Source: Schizophyllum amplum
Lineage: Eukaryota; Basidiomycota; Agaricomycetes; Agaricales; Schizophyllaceae
DNA length: 64,000 bases
Assembly: GCA_007026445.1 (NCBI GenBank)
Contig: VDMD01000002.1
Coordinates: forward strand, 1,054,001-1,118,000
Reading direction: 5' to 3'
The notes beneath the pieces were generated by a model that was not told the DNA's origin, did not search any database, and was given only the letters and a program-made list of their open reading frames with translations. Each line of letters opens with the position of its first letter. The stretch's first letter is position 1. This document shows, piece by piece, positions 1 through 10,196 of the stretch. The translations under genes and the position numbers were made by a program.

Positions 1-2
1 GC

Positions 3-536
3 GCCACGCATGTCACGCGATATCGGCGCACGGAAGCGTCAATGTCTGCCCGAGACTTTTGTCCCAAGTGCGGCTCTTACGCCTTCGAAGGCTCGTGCAC
101 GATCCGGGTCTCTCGAAGTCGTTCCCAAGCTGGCGAACATAACACCTCACGGTCCATATTGAAAACATGCGGCACGTGTGAATGGGAGGACGCGCTGGCA
201 ATCGACCGTAGCAATGCACCTGCTTTCCCTCGACGGAAGAACGGCAGACGGATTGCTACACCGCAAAAAGATGTGCCATCTCGTCCGAAAATGGATGCTG
301 CGCCATTCGTGTCCCTACGCAAAGATGCAATTACCAGACTGCCCGACGTTCCGCCGGCGCAGACGAAGTCCGTCGCATCGAACACCTCAGTGCCCCCATC
401 GACATCGCGGCCCCGACCGAGGAAAAAGAAATCGTCTGCACTGCAAGAGATGCTCGCCAGAAATAAACAGACACAACCTCCAGAAAGCGGTTCTTCAAGC
501 CAAGGAAGACTCGCTGCTTTCCTCAGCGACCTATAG
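3..536 (+). CDS. RNase P/MRP Rpr2-Rpp21-SNM1-like subunit, 5' end cut by window
   Basis: The reading frame is open from the window edge to the stop at 534-536, so the N-terminus is probably missing; the first ATG seen is at 42. A CPKCG pair near the start and a CGTC pair about 40 residues later form the four-cysteine zinc ribbon expected of the Rpr2/Rpp21/SNM1 family, which helps assemble the protein-RNA core of RNase P or RNase MRP in the nucleus. The linker is rich in Arg and Ser. The tail has a Lys/Arg patch (RPRKKK), then a short helix-like stretch (SALQEMLARN) and ends in LAAFLSDL, an ending I associate with basidiomycete members of this family. The N-terminal helical part that contacts the RNA would lie outside the window. 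Family call by motif only; the choice between Rpp21 and Snm1 is open. Confidence 0.6.
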   Translation, partial: ATHVTRYRRTEASMSARDFCPKCGSYAFEGSCTIRVSRSRSQAGEHNTSRSILKTCGTCEWEDALAIDRSNAPAFPRRKNGRRIATPQKDVPSRPKMDAAPFVSLRKDAITRLPDVPPAQTKSVASNTSVPPSTSRPRPRKKKSSALQEMLARNKQTQPPESGSSSQGRLAAFLSDL

Positions 537-804
537 CGTGATGCCTCTATAGAGAAGGTGCGCCTCTCAAAAGGGTACGAACTCCGGTACGAAGGTCGCT
601 GACAGTAAACACCAGACTGTTAACTTGGGAAAGCCCCCATCACACTTCCGGCCGTGGACCAATAACTGCCTGCGTCTCCAGCGATACGGAGACGCGGCCA
701 CAGTCGCAGCACACTGGAAGGCAAGTTGGTTAGCCGGCAATCGTCAATTACTGTATGATGATAATAAGCGATAGATCTAAGGGAATTGCAGGTATAAGAT
801 AGCG

Positions 805-3125
805 CTATACATCGAGAGGGTATGCTAGACACCAAGCCTGCAGGAGTACGTCAGCTGTCGGAAGAATACAACTTCGGAGAACAACGCACTTCTTCTTGCT
901 ATGCTCATACACCACATACGATATCGAGACCGACGGTATGACCTGTTACCACAATCAGCTCATGATGCCAGCCCAATCGGGCCACATACCTTTGCCAACG
1001 TAGGGAAGAGACCGCGATAAAACCCGCGCCAGCCTTCCCGATTATACGTCGTGATGATCACGTCTTGCACGCCGGTGTACTTCTGAGGATGCCCGCTGGA
1101 TCCGCTGGCCTGCAAGCGCGTGCGCACAAGGTTGAGCGGGTACACGCTCGTCGCTCCAATGCTACCGGACACGCTCCCGAAGGCGAGCAAGGATAACACG
1201 CTTGGGTCGTGCCCCGTCGACCGCATGTATGCCAGTTTCAATGCCTCGAACGTGGACATGTCTATTGCAGAATACGGGAACACGCCAATGAGGCCGATCT
1301 GAGTGACTTTTTGAGACGGCGAATAACGAGGAGAGATATAATGTACGCACGGTGAGCCCCCGATAGAACGCTCGATAGCCGCCTAGTGTCCATAGATTTG
1401 TCACGGCCTGCTTAAGGGTACGTCTTGAGTCGCCAGTGTTGCTCATCATTTGCGTCTGGCAATTCATGAGTAAAATGCCAAGCAGAGTTACAAAAGTATT
1501 CACCTTCAAGGTTTCGATAGGATATATACCTGTAGGTCAGGTCATCAGTGTTTTCAGTGCATGGGCGGAGCGAAAACTCACTCAGCTGGGCGCTGATGCC
1601 ACCGAGGCCTCCACTGAGGAACCGACTCGTTCCACTGATATTTCGCGAGTCGTCGACGTGGTCAACATAAGTTGCGAAAAATCGTTTCTGTGGCATGTCG
1701 GTTCATCGCTATGCAGACAGAAGTGTGCGGCACTCACTGCAGACTCATAGGTGAAGAATTTGATGGCGCTTTCCGGAAAGATCTTCGCGACGCTAAGGCC
1801 GTTACCCGTCCAGAACCCGAGGACACCCCCTTCGACGTATATGCGGGAAGCGGCACGGAAGATGGTGCGTAATGCGTGGTACCCAGGTGTAGGAACGCCG
1901 GCAACCTTCACGCCGCCTAGGTCTGGTGGTCGAGTGATAAGAAATATCTTTAACCGATCGAAGGGCGCTGTGCATGTTCTTGATACTGTCGCGCGTCAGC
2001 TACATAGTTTACGACTGCAAGAAAGAGCTCACCTGCTCCGGCGATACCGCCTGCGAGGAGGAAGCGAAGCGCGGTGTATCCCGCTAGTATATGATGGTCC
2101 TCCGCTTCTTCCTCTTCCTCGTCGACCTCTTCCCAATCCTCCTCCATATCGTCGTCATGGCGTTGTTCTTGTTGGCTGGGAACACTGTCCGCCGGCCGAC
2201 GCTGGTGATTTGAATCCGGAGGTTTGTCTTCAGCGCTCAAGCTCACGTCGCCTGGTGACATGGCCAATGAGCTACAGTTTCGAGGATAACAATGACATTC
2301 CTAACCTTCCATATTCACGCGTGCTGGCCCGCGCCCGTCGTCGCCCATAACCTTTCTAACCTCGTAATAGCGGTAGATCTCGGCGGTCGACACCTTGACG
2401 GGTAGCAGCAGGAGGAAGTCGCGGAAATCGGCAAAGGAAATCATGCTGGAATGTGAGGACGATGTAAGCGTCGTCATGAGATCGGTGAAGACGAGCGGGT
2501 CGAGCTTGATGCCTGGCACAGTCCACGTCAACATAGTTGCTCAGGTGTGCTGTACTCTGCGACGCACCTGCTTTGCGCAATGCATAGTTCAGCTCCGCAG
2601 CGTCCAGATGCCCATTCCCGTCGAGGTCAAGCTGCTCGTGGAAGACGGCCCAAAGCTCTGCGTATGGTTAGCACAGCCGACACCAGCGAACGAGCGCGCC
2701 GGCCACGTACCCTCCTCCTTCGACTCCGCGTACTCCTTGAACGCCCTCCAGCCTATGTGCCCGCCGCATCTGCGGTACAACTCGGCATCGTACTTGGACT
2801 TGAGGCGCTGCGCGCGCTCTGGCGTCCAGGATTGCTCGTCCACGGGCTGACCATCGGGCGCGTCGTGATTGGCTTCTGGCGGCGATTGCAGGAGCCGGTG
2901 ATAGAGGTCTTGCAGACGCTTCTTCCTCCACGGCTTCCCTTCCTGTTGGCGGAATTCCTCGAGGGTATGGGGTAGGGGACGGTAGATCTGCTGGTCCGAA
3001 CGGAGGGGAGGGAGGTATGGCGGGCGCTGTGCACCGCTCATGGTGCTGTCGTATGCTTGCCGTCTGGTGTGGGGCGACGGGTCCTGCGAGGTGGCGCCGC
3101 GGCCTTCATCGCTCGAGGATGCCAT
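805..3125 (-). CDS. Calcium-regulated mitochondrial solute carrier (SCaMC / Sal1-like)
   Basis: Inner-membrane mitochondrial carrier with an N-terminal Ca2+-sensing arm, of the type that exchanges ATP-Mg for phosphate. The start chosen is the ATG at 3125 (MASSSDEGRG). The N-terminal half contains one canonical EF-hand loop (DLDGNGHLDAAEL, around 2590-2650) and a second, degenerate helical region before it. Then follow the family hallmarks ISFADFRDFLLLLPVK and YRYYEVRKVMGDDGRG. The carrier half has all three signature motifs, PFDRLK, PIETLK and PLNLVR, each starting one of the three repeats, and GFYRG-type repeat ends. The last exon after the intron near 940-985 gives VIPSVSISYVVYEHSKKK and runs on about 24 residues to a TAG at 805. 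About eight introns interrupt it. An acidic run (DDDMEEDWEEVDEEEEE) links the two halves. Family assignment is secure; the exact substrate is inferred. Confidence 0.92.
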
Positions 3126-4053
3126 GGGTTGGTGGTATGGGCTCAGTAGTCCGAGGAAGGACGCGACGCGTTCAACGCGTATCGGAGCGGTCCTCTCGTG
3201 CGAGAAGTATGCAAATCTTTGAGCTTCACCGAAGCAACAAAAGCTGCTCAAAGGATATTCGCCCCAGTAATGTGCAGACGGGGATGGCGGAAGGTGGCAA
3301 GGTCGATGGTCAGTAGAAGGACTTCATGGTAGCAGCGTCATAGATCGACTCTTCGGGCAACAGAGGACACGTGCCGGACCTTCTTGAACTTCAACATGTT
3401 CTCGTCTTCCACCTTCTCATTCACCTTCTACTTGTCTCCTGACTTGACTGCTGCTTCTAGATGTAGGTTTCACTCGACCAGTGTATAGATTTTGAACAAC
3501 AATAAGTAAACTGACATCATCGGTCGAATACAGCATGTGAGCGAGTCCAGTGGCAGAAGTTCCTCCGTCGCCCTCTTCATCGTAACGAAGGGCACGCTCA
3601 CTACATGATGATCTTGTGAACAGCGGAAGATGGGTATATGCAAAACAGGCATGCGAGACACATGCGAGGCCAGAGGTGTAGCCTTCCACTTCCAGTGAAA
3701 ATGGACGCAATAGTGCGGGCGCCGAATACAATGCATGTGTATCGATGCCGGGGACGCCGTGTGAGGCGAATACGGATGAAGTGTGAGATAGAGAGGACGG
3801 GCGGAGCAGACAGGTCGGTAGACCGGCTTTTGAGCAGAAGTGTGTGACTCTTTTCGATTTGGACACCACAAGCGGAGGCAGGTGGACAACATGGCCGGGC
3901 TACCTGACGATGTCAGTATAAACCCTTTTGAAGAATCCAGTGGACTGACAATCATCGTGCAGCGGGATATGACGCCGCCGCCCAAAACCCAGCTGCCCAT
4001 CGACATCCGAATCGCCCGAACCAGCCCCCATATCCCACCAGCACAGGACCCTC
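3126..4053. other. Intergenic: carrier promoter and downstream flank of RapZ-like gene
   Basis: This stretch lies upstream of the carrier gene and downstream of the RapZ-C-like gene, both on the minus strand. ORFs of 100-200 codons occur on both strands but overlap each other, lack family motifs and have no clean splice frame. I see no RNA gene or repeat. Confidence 0.4.
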
Positions 4054-4782
4054 TCAGCAACAACCGTTCGCGGTTCGCGAGACGTCGTCCTTCAGGCCTG
4101 GATCGCCATGCACCTCGGCATTTGGGGTCGCGTGCTTCTCTTGCGGGGATGCTGTGGTGGGTCTGCTCTTCGGCGCATTAACATCGCGATGCACGACCTC
4201 GACACGCCAGTCACCGCCCCATGATACGCTAGCCAGGTATGCGCGAAGCTCGCGCGCCAGACGCTCGACAAACGCGACGCTGCGATGCTTTCCCTTCCGG
4301 CAGCACACTGCGATCGTCAGAGCGTCCTCGTCGGGCTGCTCGCGCGGCCGATGATCTTTCGTCTGGTGTTTTCGGACGACCTCCTCGACCTCGTCGATAA
4401 CCTCCGCAAACCGCGCCCGCACCCCCTCGTCCTCGAAGAGGCACTGCTGCATGACCTCTGACGTGCCCAGGTGCGCCTCGCGCACGGGCTTGGGCGGATT
4501 GGGGAGGTCGCGGATGTCGAAGGTGAGCGCGGGGGCGGGTCCGGCAGGAGGGCCACGTTCGAATCCATAGGTTGTGAGACGTAGGGTGTGATTGCAAGGG
4601 GGAAGGGGGTGGTGAATGGTCGGGAGGGGGCTCTTGGTGGTGGTGACGTGGTGTGGGGGGTGTTCAGAGGCCGGTGAGGGGCGGTCGAGATAGGATGGTC
4701 TGCGAGGCAGGGGCGCAAAAGCAGTATCGAGGGGATCGAGGGCAGCCCCCGGGGTCAATGGCATGCCGTCGAGAATGATCAT
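4054..4782 (-). CDS. RapZ C-terminal-domain-like protein, stand-alone
   Basis: A single-exon protein of 242 residues. From about residue 85 it matches the C-terminal domain of bacterial RapZ: FDIRDLPNPPKPVRE, then FAEVIDEVEEVV, then a Gly/Lys-His-Arg-Ser core (CCRKGKHRSVAFVERLAREL) and VEVVHRDV. In bacteria this fold binds glucosamine-6-phosphate and partner proteins or small RNA behind a P-loop kinase-like domain. That P-loop domain is absent here; the first 80 residues are instead Pro-rich and low in complexity. Free-standing RapZ-C-like proteins occur in fungi, but their function is not established, and a sugar-phosphate sensor role would be inference. The core has Arg-Lys-Gly-Lys in the place of the usual Thr-Gly-Gly-Gln. 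Good fold call, unknown role. Confidence 0.75.
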   Translation of the reverse strand: MIILDGMPLTPGAALDPLDTAFAPLPRRPSYLDRPSPASEHPPHHVTTTKSPLPTIHHPLPPCNHTLRLTTYGFERGPPAGPAPALTFDIRDLPNPPKPVREAHLGTSEVMQQCLFEDEGVRARFAEVIDEVEEVVRKHQTKDHRPREQPDEDALTIAVCCRKGKHRSVAFVERLARELRAYLASVSWGGDWRVEVVHRDVNAPKSRPTTASPQEKHATPNAEVHGDPGLKDDVSRTANGCC

Positions 4783-5278
4783 CGCTGGGTGTGGCGCTGG
4801 GTTACGTTGATGTTATGCAGTGGCGCTGTGTTGCTGGAATGCGATAGTGTTAGCGACTGAGTGCAGTGTACCCTTCAACTTGTGGTTGATGAGGGGAAGA
4901 GGCAAGTGAGTGGGGAAGGCAAGTCGTGTCTTGGACGCATGACGGAGTCTAAGTAGGATCCACGATGGGTACAAAAGCGCGCCGCAGCTGTGACTCACCG
5001 GCACCCGCGTCATCACATCCCCGGGCCGGGTACAAAGACACGCCACAAAGACTCAGACCCGACCTCGGCCTCCTCAACGGCGCGCTACTTAGCACAACGC
5101 TAGCATCATCGTGGAGCGCGCGCCATCGATATTGCTGCGGTGGTGCCCGCGCACGTTCGTGGTCACTGCACTGGTCACTCAATGCACCGGTCTCTCGCCG
5201 CGCGAAGTGCTTAGACACTCAATATATATTCATCAGCGACGGCTCTGCACCGTCCCCACACCCTAGAAGGTACATGAT
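4783..5278. other. Intergenic: RapZ-like promoter and dipeptidase 3' flank
   Basis: Sequence upstream of the RapZ-C-like start and downstream of the dipeptidase stop. Open frames on both strands here have no recognisable motif and no neighbour to join by splicing. No repeat or RNA gene seen. Confidence 0.35.
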
Positions 5279-7151
5279 TTACAGGTCTGGACGCCTGTCG
5301 TACACATCCATCGCCGGCGCGACACCCTTGCGCTGCATCTCGGCTGACACGCGCTCCATGCCCTCCATAACGCGCAGCAGATTCCCGCCCGTCAACCCAG
5401 CGAGGTCGTACTTTGACCAACCGCGGCTGTATAGAAGGGAGATCTGCACGGAAGGTTAGCCGGCAAGGTTAGCCAATGTGATGACGATTCATACCAGAGC
5501 AGGATACTTCGAGACATCCTCCAAGCCGATGGGCGTGGTTTCGATCCCGTCAAAGTCGCTGCCGAGGCCGACACTGGAGGGATTGTTAGTGAATAGCAGC
5601 CAGGGCGGTAGAGCAACGTACTGCTTCCTGCCCATAACTTTCGCGAGGTGCTCGACGTGACGGGAGACCGATTCAATATCAGCCTCCTCGGGCGTGGGGC
5701 CAACGAAGCCAGGCGCAAAGTTAACCTGGGCGCGATTGTTAACACTGATCCCACACGGCGCGACATGAGCATACCATGACAACACCGTCCTTCTTGCCCT
5801 CGCCTTCGCCAATGAGTTCGAGGATGTCGTCGGGCACATTGCGCGGGTGGTTGTGCACAGCGCGCGCAGACGAGTGCGACCAAATGACTGAAGTTGCTTT
5901 TAGGTTTGCATCAGAAGCGACACTAAGGCAGACCCACCAGGTGCCTCAGACAACGCAATCGCTTGCTTCGCAGTCTCGTCGGACGTGTGGGACAGGTCAA
6001 CGAACATGCCCAGCCTGTTCATCTCGCGGACGAGCTGCGGTCCCAACGCTGGGCTGCCAGTTGTGAGCACGAGAGTGGTAGAATTTGGCCAACGTGCGAA
6101 CGCACTTCAACCCATGCCACCGCGGCTCAATCCCGCCCCACTTGATGCCGCACGAGTCAGCGAACGGGTTGTTGCAGGTGTGCGTAAGCGTCATATAGCG
6201 GACACCGAGCTCGTGGAACTGGCGAAGGGTGCCGATAGACGCTGAGATCTGGTGCGCGCTACGAGCATGCGTCAGATATATCCGCCTTTCTTGTGCAGGA
6301 GGACGAACCCCTCGATACCTAGAAGGCTGGCGATCTTTCCGGAGCGGATGGCCTGCTTGACGTCCGCGGCCGTCGTGGCGAGCTCGAATGTCTAAAAGTG
6401 GGGTGAGCAGGGGGGAATGTGACCAGAGCCATCTCGAGGTTAACGTACGTCGGAGTACTTGTCGATGAGAACCTTGGAGAGATCAATCTGCTCCATGGTG
6501 TCTCTAGAGACTGTGGTCAGGTCGGAGCAAGCGATACAGACATCACAACACGCACCTGACGGCGAGCGTCGCGTTCACGTAGTCCGGGCCCTCTTCATTG
6601 GGGTCCGGGCAAGGAGTATATACCGACCTGCACATAGGTTGGTCTGAATATGCTTTCCAACAAACCGCGGTGCGCACCAGAAGAAGCCCCCAACGCTGCC
6701 CTGCCTGAGGCGGGTGATGTCGACGTGGTACGGCATCTCCTCCAGGTCGAACTTCGACGGATCGTTCTTGAACAGCATGCGCACCAGCCATGGCAAATCT
6801 GCACCCCCACTCATTGTCAGTCATCCCCCACGCTACGCGCTCACCGCTACTCACCAATATGTCCATCCTGTAAGGGGGCGCTGATGAGCTGGCCTTATTG
6901 GAAGGGAGGGGTTGTGTACGTACAATAACAGGCGCGGACTTCAGGATGACGCCGGCAGCAAGATCTGCATCGTGCGGCATCATGCCCAGCCAGACGCGTA
7001 GCGTGTCGCTGCCCGCGTTCGCTGCTGTCAGCAGTACGACCGCGGCGGCAAACACCACAGTCACGACGGCCCAGATAACGGCGCGCGCCTTCGAGGGCTT
7101 CGGCTTGCCCTCCGAGGGAAGACGGAGGAGCGGGAAGGACTCGCTACTCAT
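5279..7151 (-). CDS. Membrane-anchored zinc dipeptidase, peptidase family M19
   Basis: Renal/membrane dipeptidase that hydrolyses dipeptides with a two-zinc centre. The ATG at 7151 gives [15 protein letters not shown], a short basic cytosolic tail and one transmembrane segment (about residues 25-48, [20 protein letters not shown]), so a type II anchor with the enzyme outside the cytosol is expected. Metal and catalytic residues are all present: His-x-Asp in DGHIDLPW (joined across the intron around 6800-6855), the bridging Glu in [12 protein letters not shown], His in [13 protein letters not shown], His in [12 protein letters not shown], Arg in WSHSSARAV and Asp in [10 protein letters not shown]. 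The C-terminus reads [21 protein letters not shown] and ends at a TAA at 5279. About eight short introns. The family is certain; the natural substrate (glutathione-derived Cys-Gly is one possibility) is not shown by the sequence. Confidence 0.93.
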
Positions 7152-7715
7152 GATGCGAGGTGTGAAGGAGCGACGAGGAGGGCAATGAATAAGCGCGCGC
7201 GTCGCCGGCCGGGGCGGCTTATAAGGCCATTCATGATCGAACTCGGAGTCCCGTTCACCTTCGCAGTCCAGGCACAAACTGAGATAAGCGGCGCTTCCAA
7301 AGCTCGAGCGCTCATGAACTTGAAGACACGGTTGCATTGTGTCGCATTCCGGCTACACTACAGTACAATCTGCAATTTGCCTAAGGTCTGCATAGGCCAT
7401 CTGTTATGTATGACGGTCTGTCTATAGACGAATCGAAAGAAGGAGTGACGGACAGAAAGGAAGAAAGACATGTCGAGTCTACTAGTTTCACTCACACCTT
7501 TAGCTCACCTTGACTCCCAGTGGCCTTGAACAGTGCGCGACGCCTCCAAGGCCGCTCATGCGCGCAGTACTTATAGCAGAGGCAACATGGTTGCAACGAG
7601 ATGAAACGGTGTACAGATATTAGGGAGGTAAGCCACGTCTCTCCCAAACAATGAACGACGAACATACAAAGATCGCCTCCCAGACCAATACTATTCGAGC
7701 TTGTAAAGCAATCGT
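7152..7715. other. Intergenic: dipeptidase promoter and RBM42-like 3' flank
   Basis: This region separates the start of the dipeptidase from the stop of the RBM42-like gene, both read on the minus strand. No coding signal, RNA gene or repeat is supported. A mixed pyrimidine/purine-rich part around 7440-7470 is the only compositional feature. Confidence 0.35.
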
Positions 7716-8485
7716 TTAGTATGGCTTGTGCCTGTTCGCCTTCAGATTCTTCTCGAGCTGCTTCGCCTTGCGATGACCAATTTCAACGGGGCGGATGGAG
7801 TCGTCGGCCCTCTTGAGCTTCACTGGCCTATTGCCCACGTACTTACCTGCATGAAAGATCAGCACGTGTATAAGACAAGATCAATACGGGAGTATACCAT
7901 CCATCTCCTTCCAAGCCTTGAGGAAATCCTCCGGATCGGAGAAAGCAACGAAACCATACTTGGCCTATGCGCGTAGGTGAGTTAGATTATCGCCTATAGG
8001 AGCGAGTAACACACCTTCTGACTCAAGCGGTCGCGGATGACGCGTGCCTTCGTAAAGGACGTGTACTTGCTGAACGCATTCGACAAAACATCGTCCGATA
8101 CATCATTGCTCAGATCACCAACGAAGAGGCGGAACCATGCTAGAAGTAATGCATCAGAGACCATATACCTCCAAAGACTGTTAACACACTCACAAGGATT
8201 CCATTCCAGCAACGTCTGGTCCTCATAGACCTTGCCTGCGCCCTTTCTGAGGACCGTTGTGCGTTTACCGCCCTTCGCAAGTTTCCCGCCTGCGCCGCCC
8301 CTCTTATCGATGGCAGCGCCAGGGACGTAAACACTCTGCTGGGCGAGAATACCAACATCGTATTCGTAGGCATTCGCGGGGACAGGTGCCTGGTGGGAGG
8401 AGGAAGCGCCAGGGATGGGGTAGGAGGGGCCAGCGTACGGTTTGTAGTAGGGATTAATGTCACCGCCGCCGGAATATGGATCCAT
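7716..8485 (-). CDS. RBM42-like RNA-binding protein (single RRM)
   Basis: A small protein with one C-terminal RNA recognition motif, like RBM42. The N-terminal ~90 residues are Pro/Gly/Tyr-rich (MDPYSGGGDINPYYKPY), followed by a basic patch (KLAKGGKRTTVLRKGAGK) and the family linker KVYEDQTLLEWNP. The RRM follows: RNP2 is RLFVGDLSNDV and RNP1 is KYGFVAFSDPEDFLKAW, with KARVIRD between them. After the RRM comes GNRPVKLKRADDSIRPVEIG and a basic tail ending RHKPY. Three or four introns of about 50 bp lie within or near the RRM. Animal RBM42 binds hnRNP K and mRNA; the role in fungi is inferred to be nuclear mRNA metabolism. It is divergent from RPL5 with 327 bp between the two starts. Confidence 0.88.
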
Positions 8486-8812
8486 AACGTGCAGTGCGCG
8501 AGGCTAGTGAGAGACGATAATGATGGTCGGAGACAAGAGCAGCGGCGCAAAGGGACAAGTGGCGGTGCATCTCGCGTAAGCCACGTGGTGCTCGCGTGGC
8601 CGATCCGATTCGAGTCGCAGGACAGAACTCGTCCCCACCATCCAGCAAGTCCCCTCCCCCGGTCCTCAAGGTGTGTACGCTGTCCCTACGCCGTCTGAGG
8701 CAGTGTACACGTCCATACTGCGTATGGCGTAGCGAAAGACTGCGAAAGAGGCGGTTAAAACGCTGGATGTGACCTCCCTCGATCCGATGAGGTGCTGACT
8801 TTGTGTGCTCAG
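8486..8812. promoter_or_regulatory. Bidirectional promoter between RBM42-like and RPL5
   Basis: The start codons of the RBM42-like gene (minus) and RPL5 (plus) are 327 bp apart with nothing between, so both promoters must lie here. No TATA box is obvious. The position is direct observation; shared control is inference. Confidence 0.5.
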
Positions 8813-9927
8813 ATGCCGTTCGTCAAGAAGATCAAGACCGACGCCTACTTCTCGCGCTTCCAGGTGAAGTACCGCCGGCGGAGAGAGGGCAAGACGGACT
8901 GTGCGTAGCTGCATCGTTCCCGACTTCATCGATTGACCCAACTCGCAGACTACGCCCGCAAGCGCCTCGTCACCCAGGCCAAGAACAAGTAGTACGTGGC
9001 ACCGTTTCACGCGCGATATGCACATGTTCATAATGTTTGCAGCAACGCGCCAAAGTACCGCCTGGTTGTCCGCTTCACCAACACGCAGGTCATCGCGCAG
9101 ATCGTGTACGCGCGCCTGCAGGGTGACTTTGTTCTCGCGGCTGCCAGCTCGAAGGAGCTCCCGAGATACGGCATCAACCACGGCTTGACCAACTGGACTG
9201 CTGGTGCGTGCTAATCCTCCGTATCACCACGAAGTGCTAATAAAGATGACAGCTTACGCCACCGGTCTCCTTGTTGCACGCCGTGCGTTGACCAAGCTCG
9301 GTCTTGCAGACAAGTACGAGGGTGTTGCTGAGCCAGATGGCACGCTCACCATGACTGAGCCTCTGGACGAGGAGGACGCACCCCGGCCGTTCAAGTGCTA
9401 CCTTGATGTCGGTCTCCGCCGTACTTCCACTGGCTCCCGCGTTTTCGGCGCCATGAAGGGGGCAAGCGACGGTGGTATCTTCATTCCTCACTCCGACAAG
9501 CGCTTCCCCGGATACGACCCGGAGAGCAAGGAGCTCGACGACGAGGTGTTGAAGAAGTACATCTACGGTGGACACATCGCGGAGTACATGGAGAGCTTGG
9601 AGGAGGAAGATGACGAGCGGTGAGTCAAGTCTCTGTGCCAGCTTTTCAGATATTGATTAGAGCTCGAATAGCTTCAAGAAGCAGTTCTCTACCTACCTCG
9701 CTGACGGTGTTGGCTCTGAGGACATGGAGGAGATCTACACGAACGCCTACGCGGCTATCCGTGAGGACCCTGTCTTCAAGCCGACCGAAAAGAGCAAGGA
9801 CTGGAAGGCTGAAACCCTCAAGTTCAAGACTCACCGCCTTACTCTCGAGCAGCGCAGGGAGCGCATCGCCGAGAAGATCGAGAAGTTCAAGTCCGGCGAC
9901 ATGGACCAGGCCGAGGACGACGAGTAG
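8813..9927 (+). CDS. RPL5: 60S ribosomal protein L5 (uL18)
   Basis: Large-subunit ribosomal protein that binds 5S rRNA and, with L11, docks it on the pre-60S particle. Five exons can be placed: 8813-8900, 8949-8991, 9043-9203, 9253-9619 and 9672-9927, all with GT-AG introns of about 50 bp. The spliced protein starts [20 protein letters not shown], continues with [16 protein letters not shown] and [13 protein letters not shown], and contains the conserved [34 protein letters not shown] and [13 protein letters not shown] blocks. The basic C-terminal helix ([18 protein letters not shown]) ends in an acidic tail. Length, about 300 residues, is normal. Early short introns and strong codon bias fit a highly expressed ribosomal gene. 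No snoRNA is visible in the introns. Confidence 0.97.
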
Positions 9928-10196
9928 ACGCGTCTTGGTGGCCTTTGTATATCCGATCGCATTTATATGTCCTTATGCCCCTCATGCATGCAGCAATGCA
10001 ATAGGCTCTATGTGCACTCTTCACTGCTGTCACCCAAGTTTGCGCAAAGAGTTTGAGAAGTCGAACTTGAAGTTGAACGGCGGCAATCACAACTTGATCA
10101 GTGATCGGCAAGATGTGTCCGCCCCTGCAGCGCCCTTACTTCACCAGAGCGCGCCTGTCACTGTCATCAGACGTGGCGGTCTTGTCCTCTTCTCTC

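Noticed and set aside
3417..4063. Two overlapping minus-strand frames of 150 and 197 codons
   Set aside because: They overlap in different frames, contain no recognisable domain, and lie in the promoter side of the carrier gene.
9927..10196. Possible small gene or snoRNA between RPL5 and the uridine kinase gene
   Set aside because: No C/D or H/ACA boxes that I can pair and no convincing frame.
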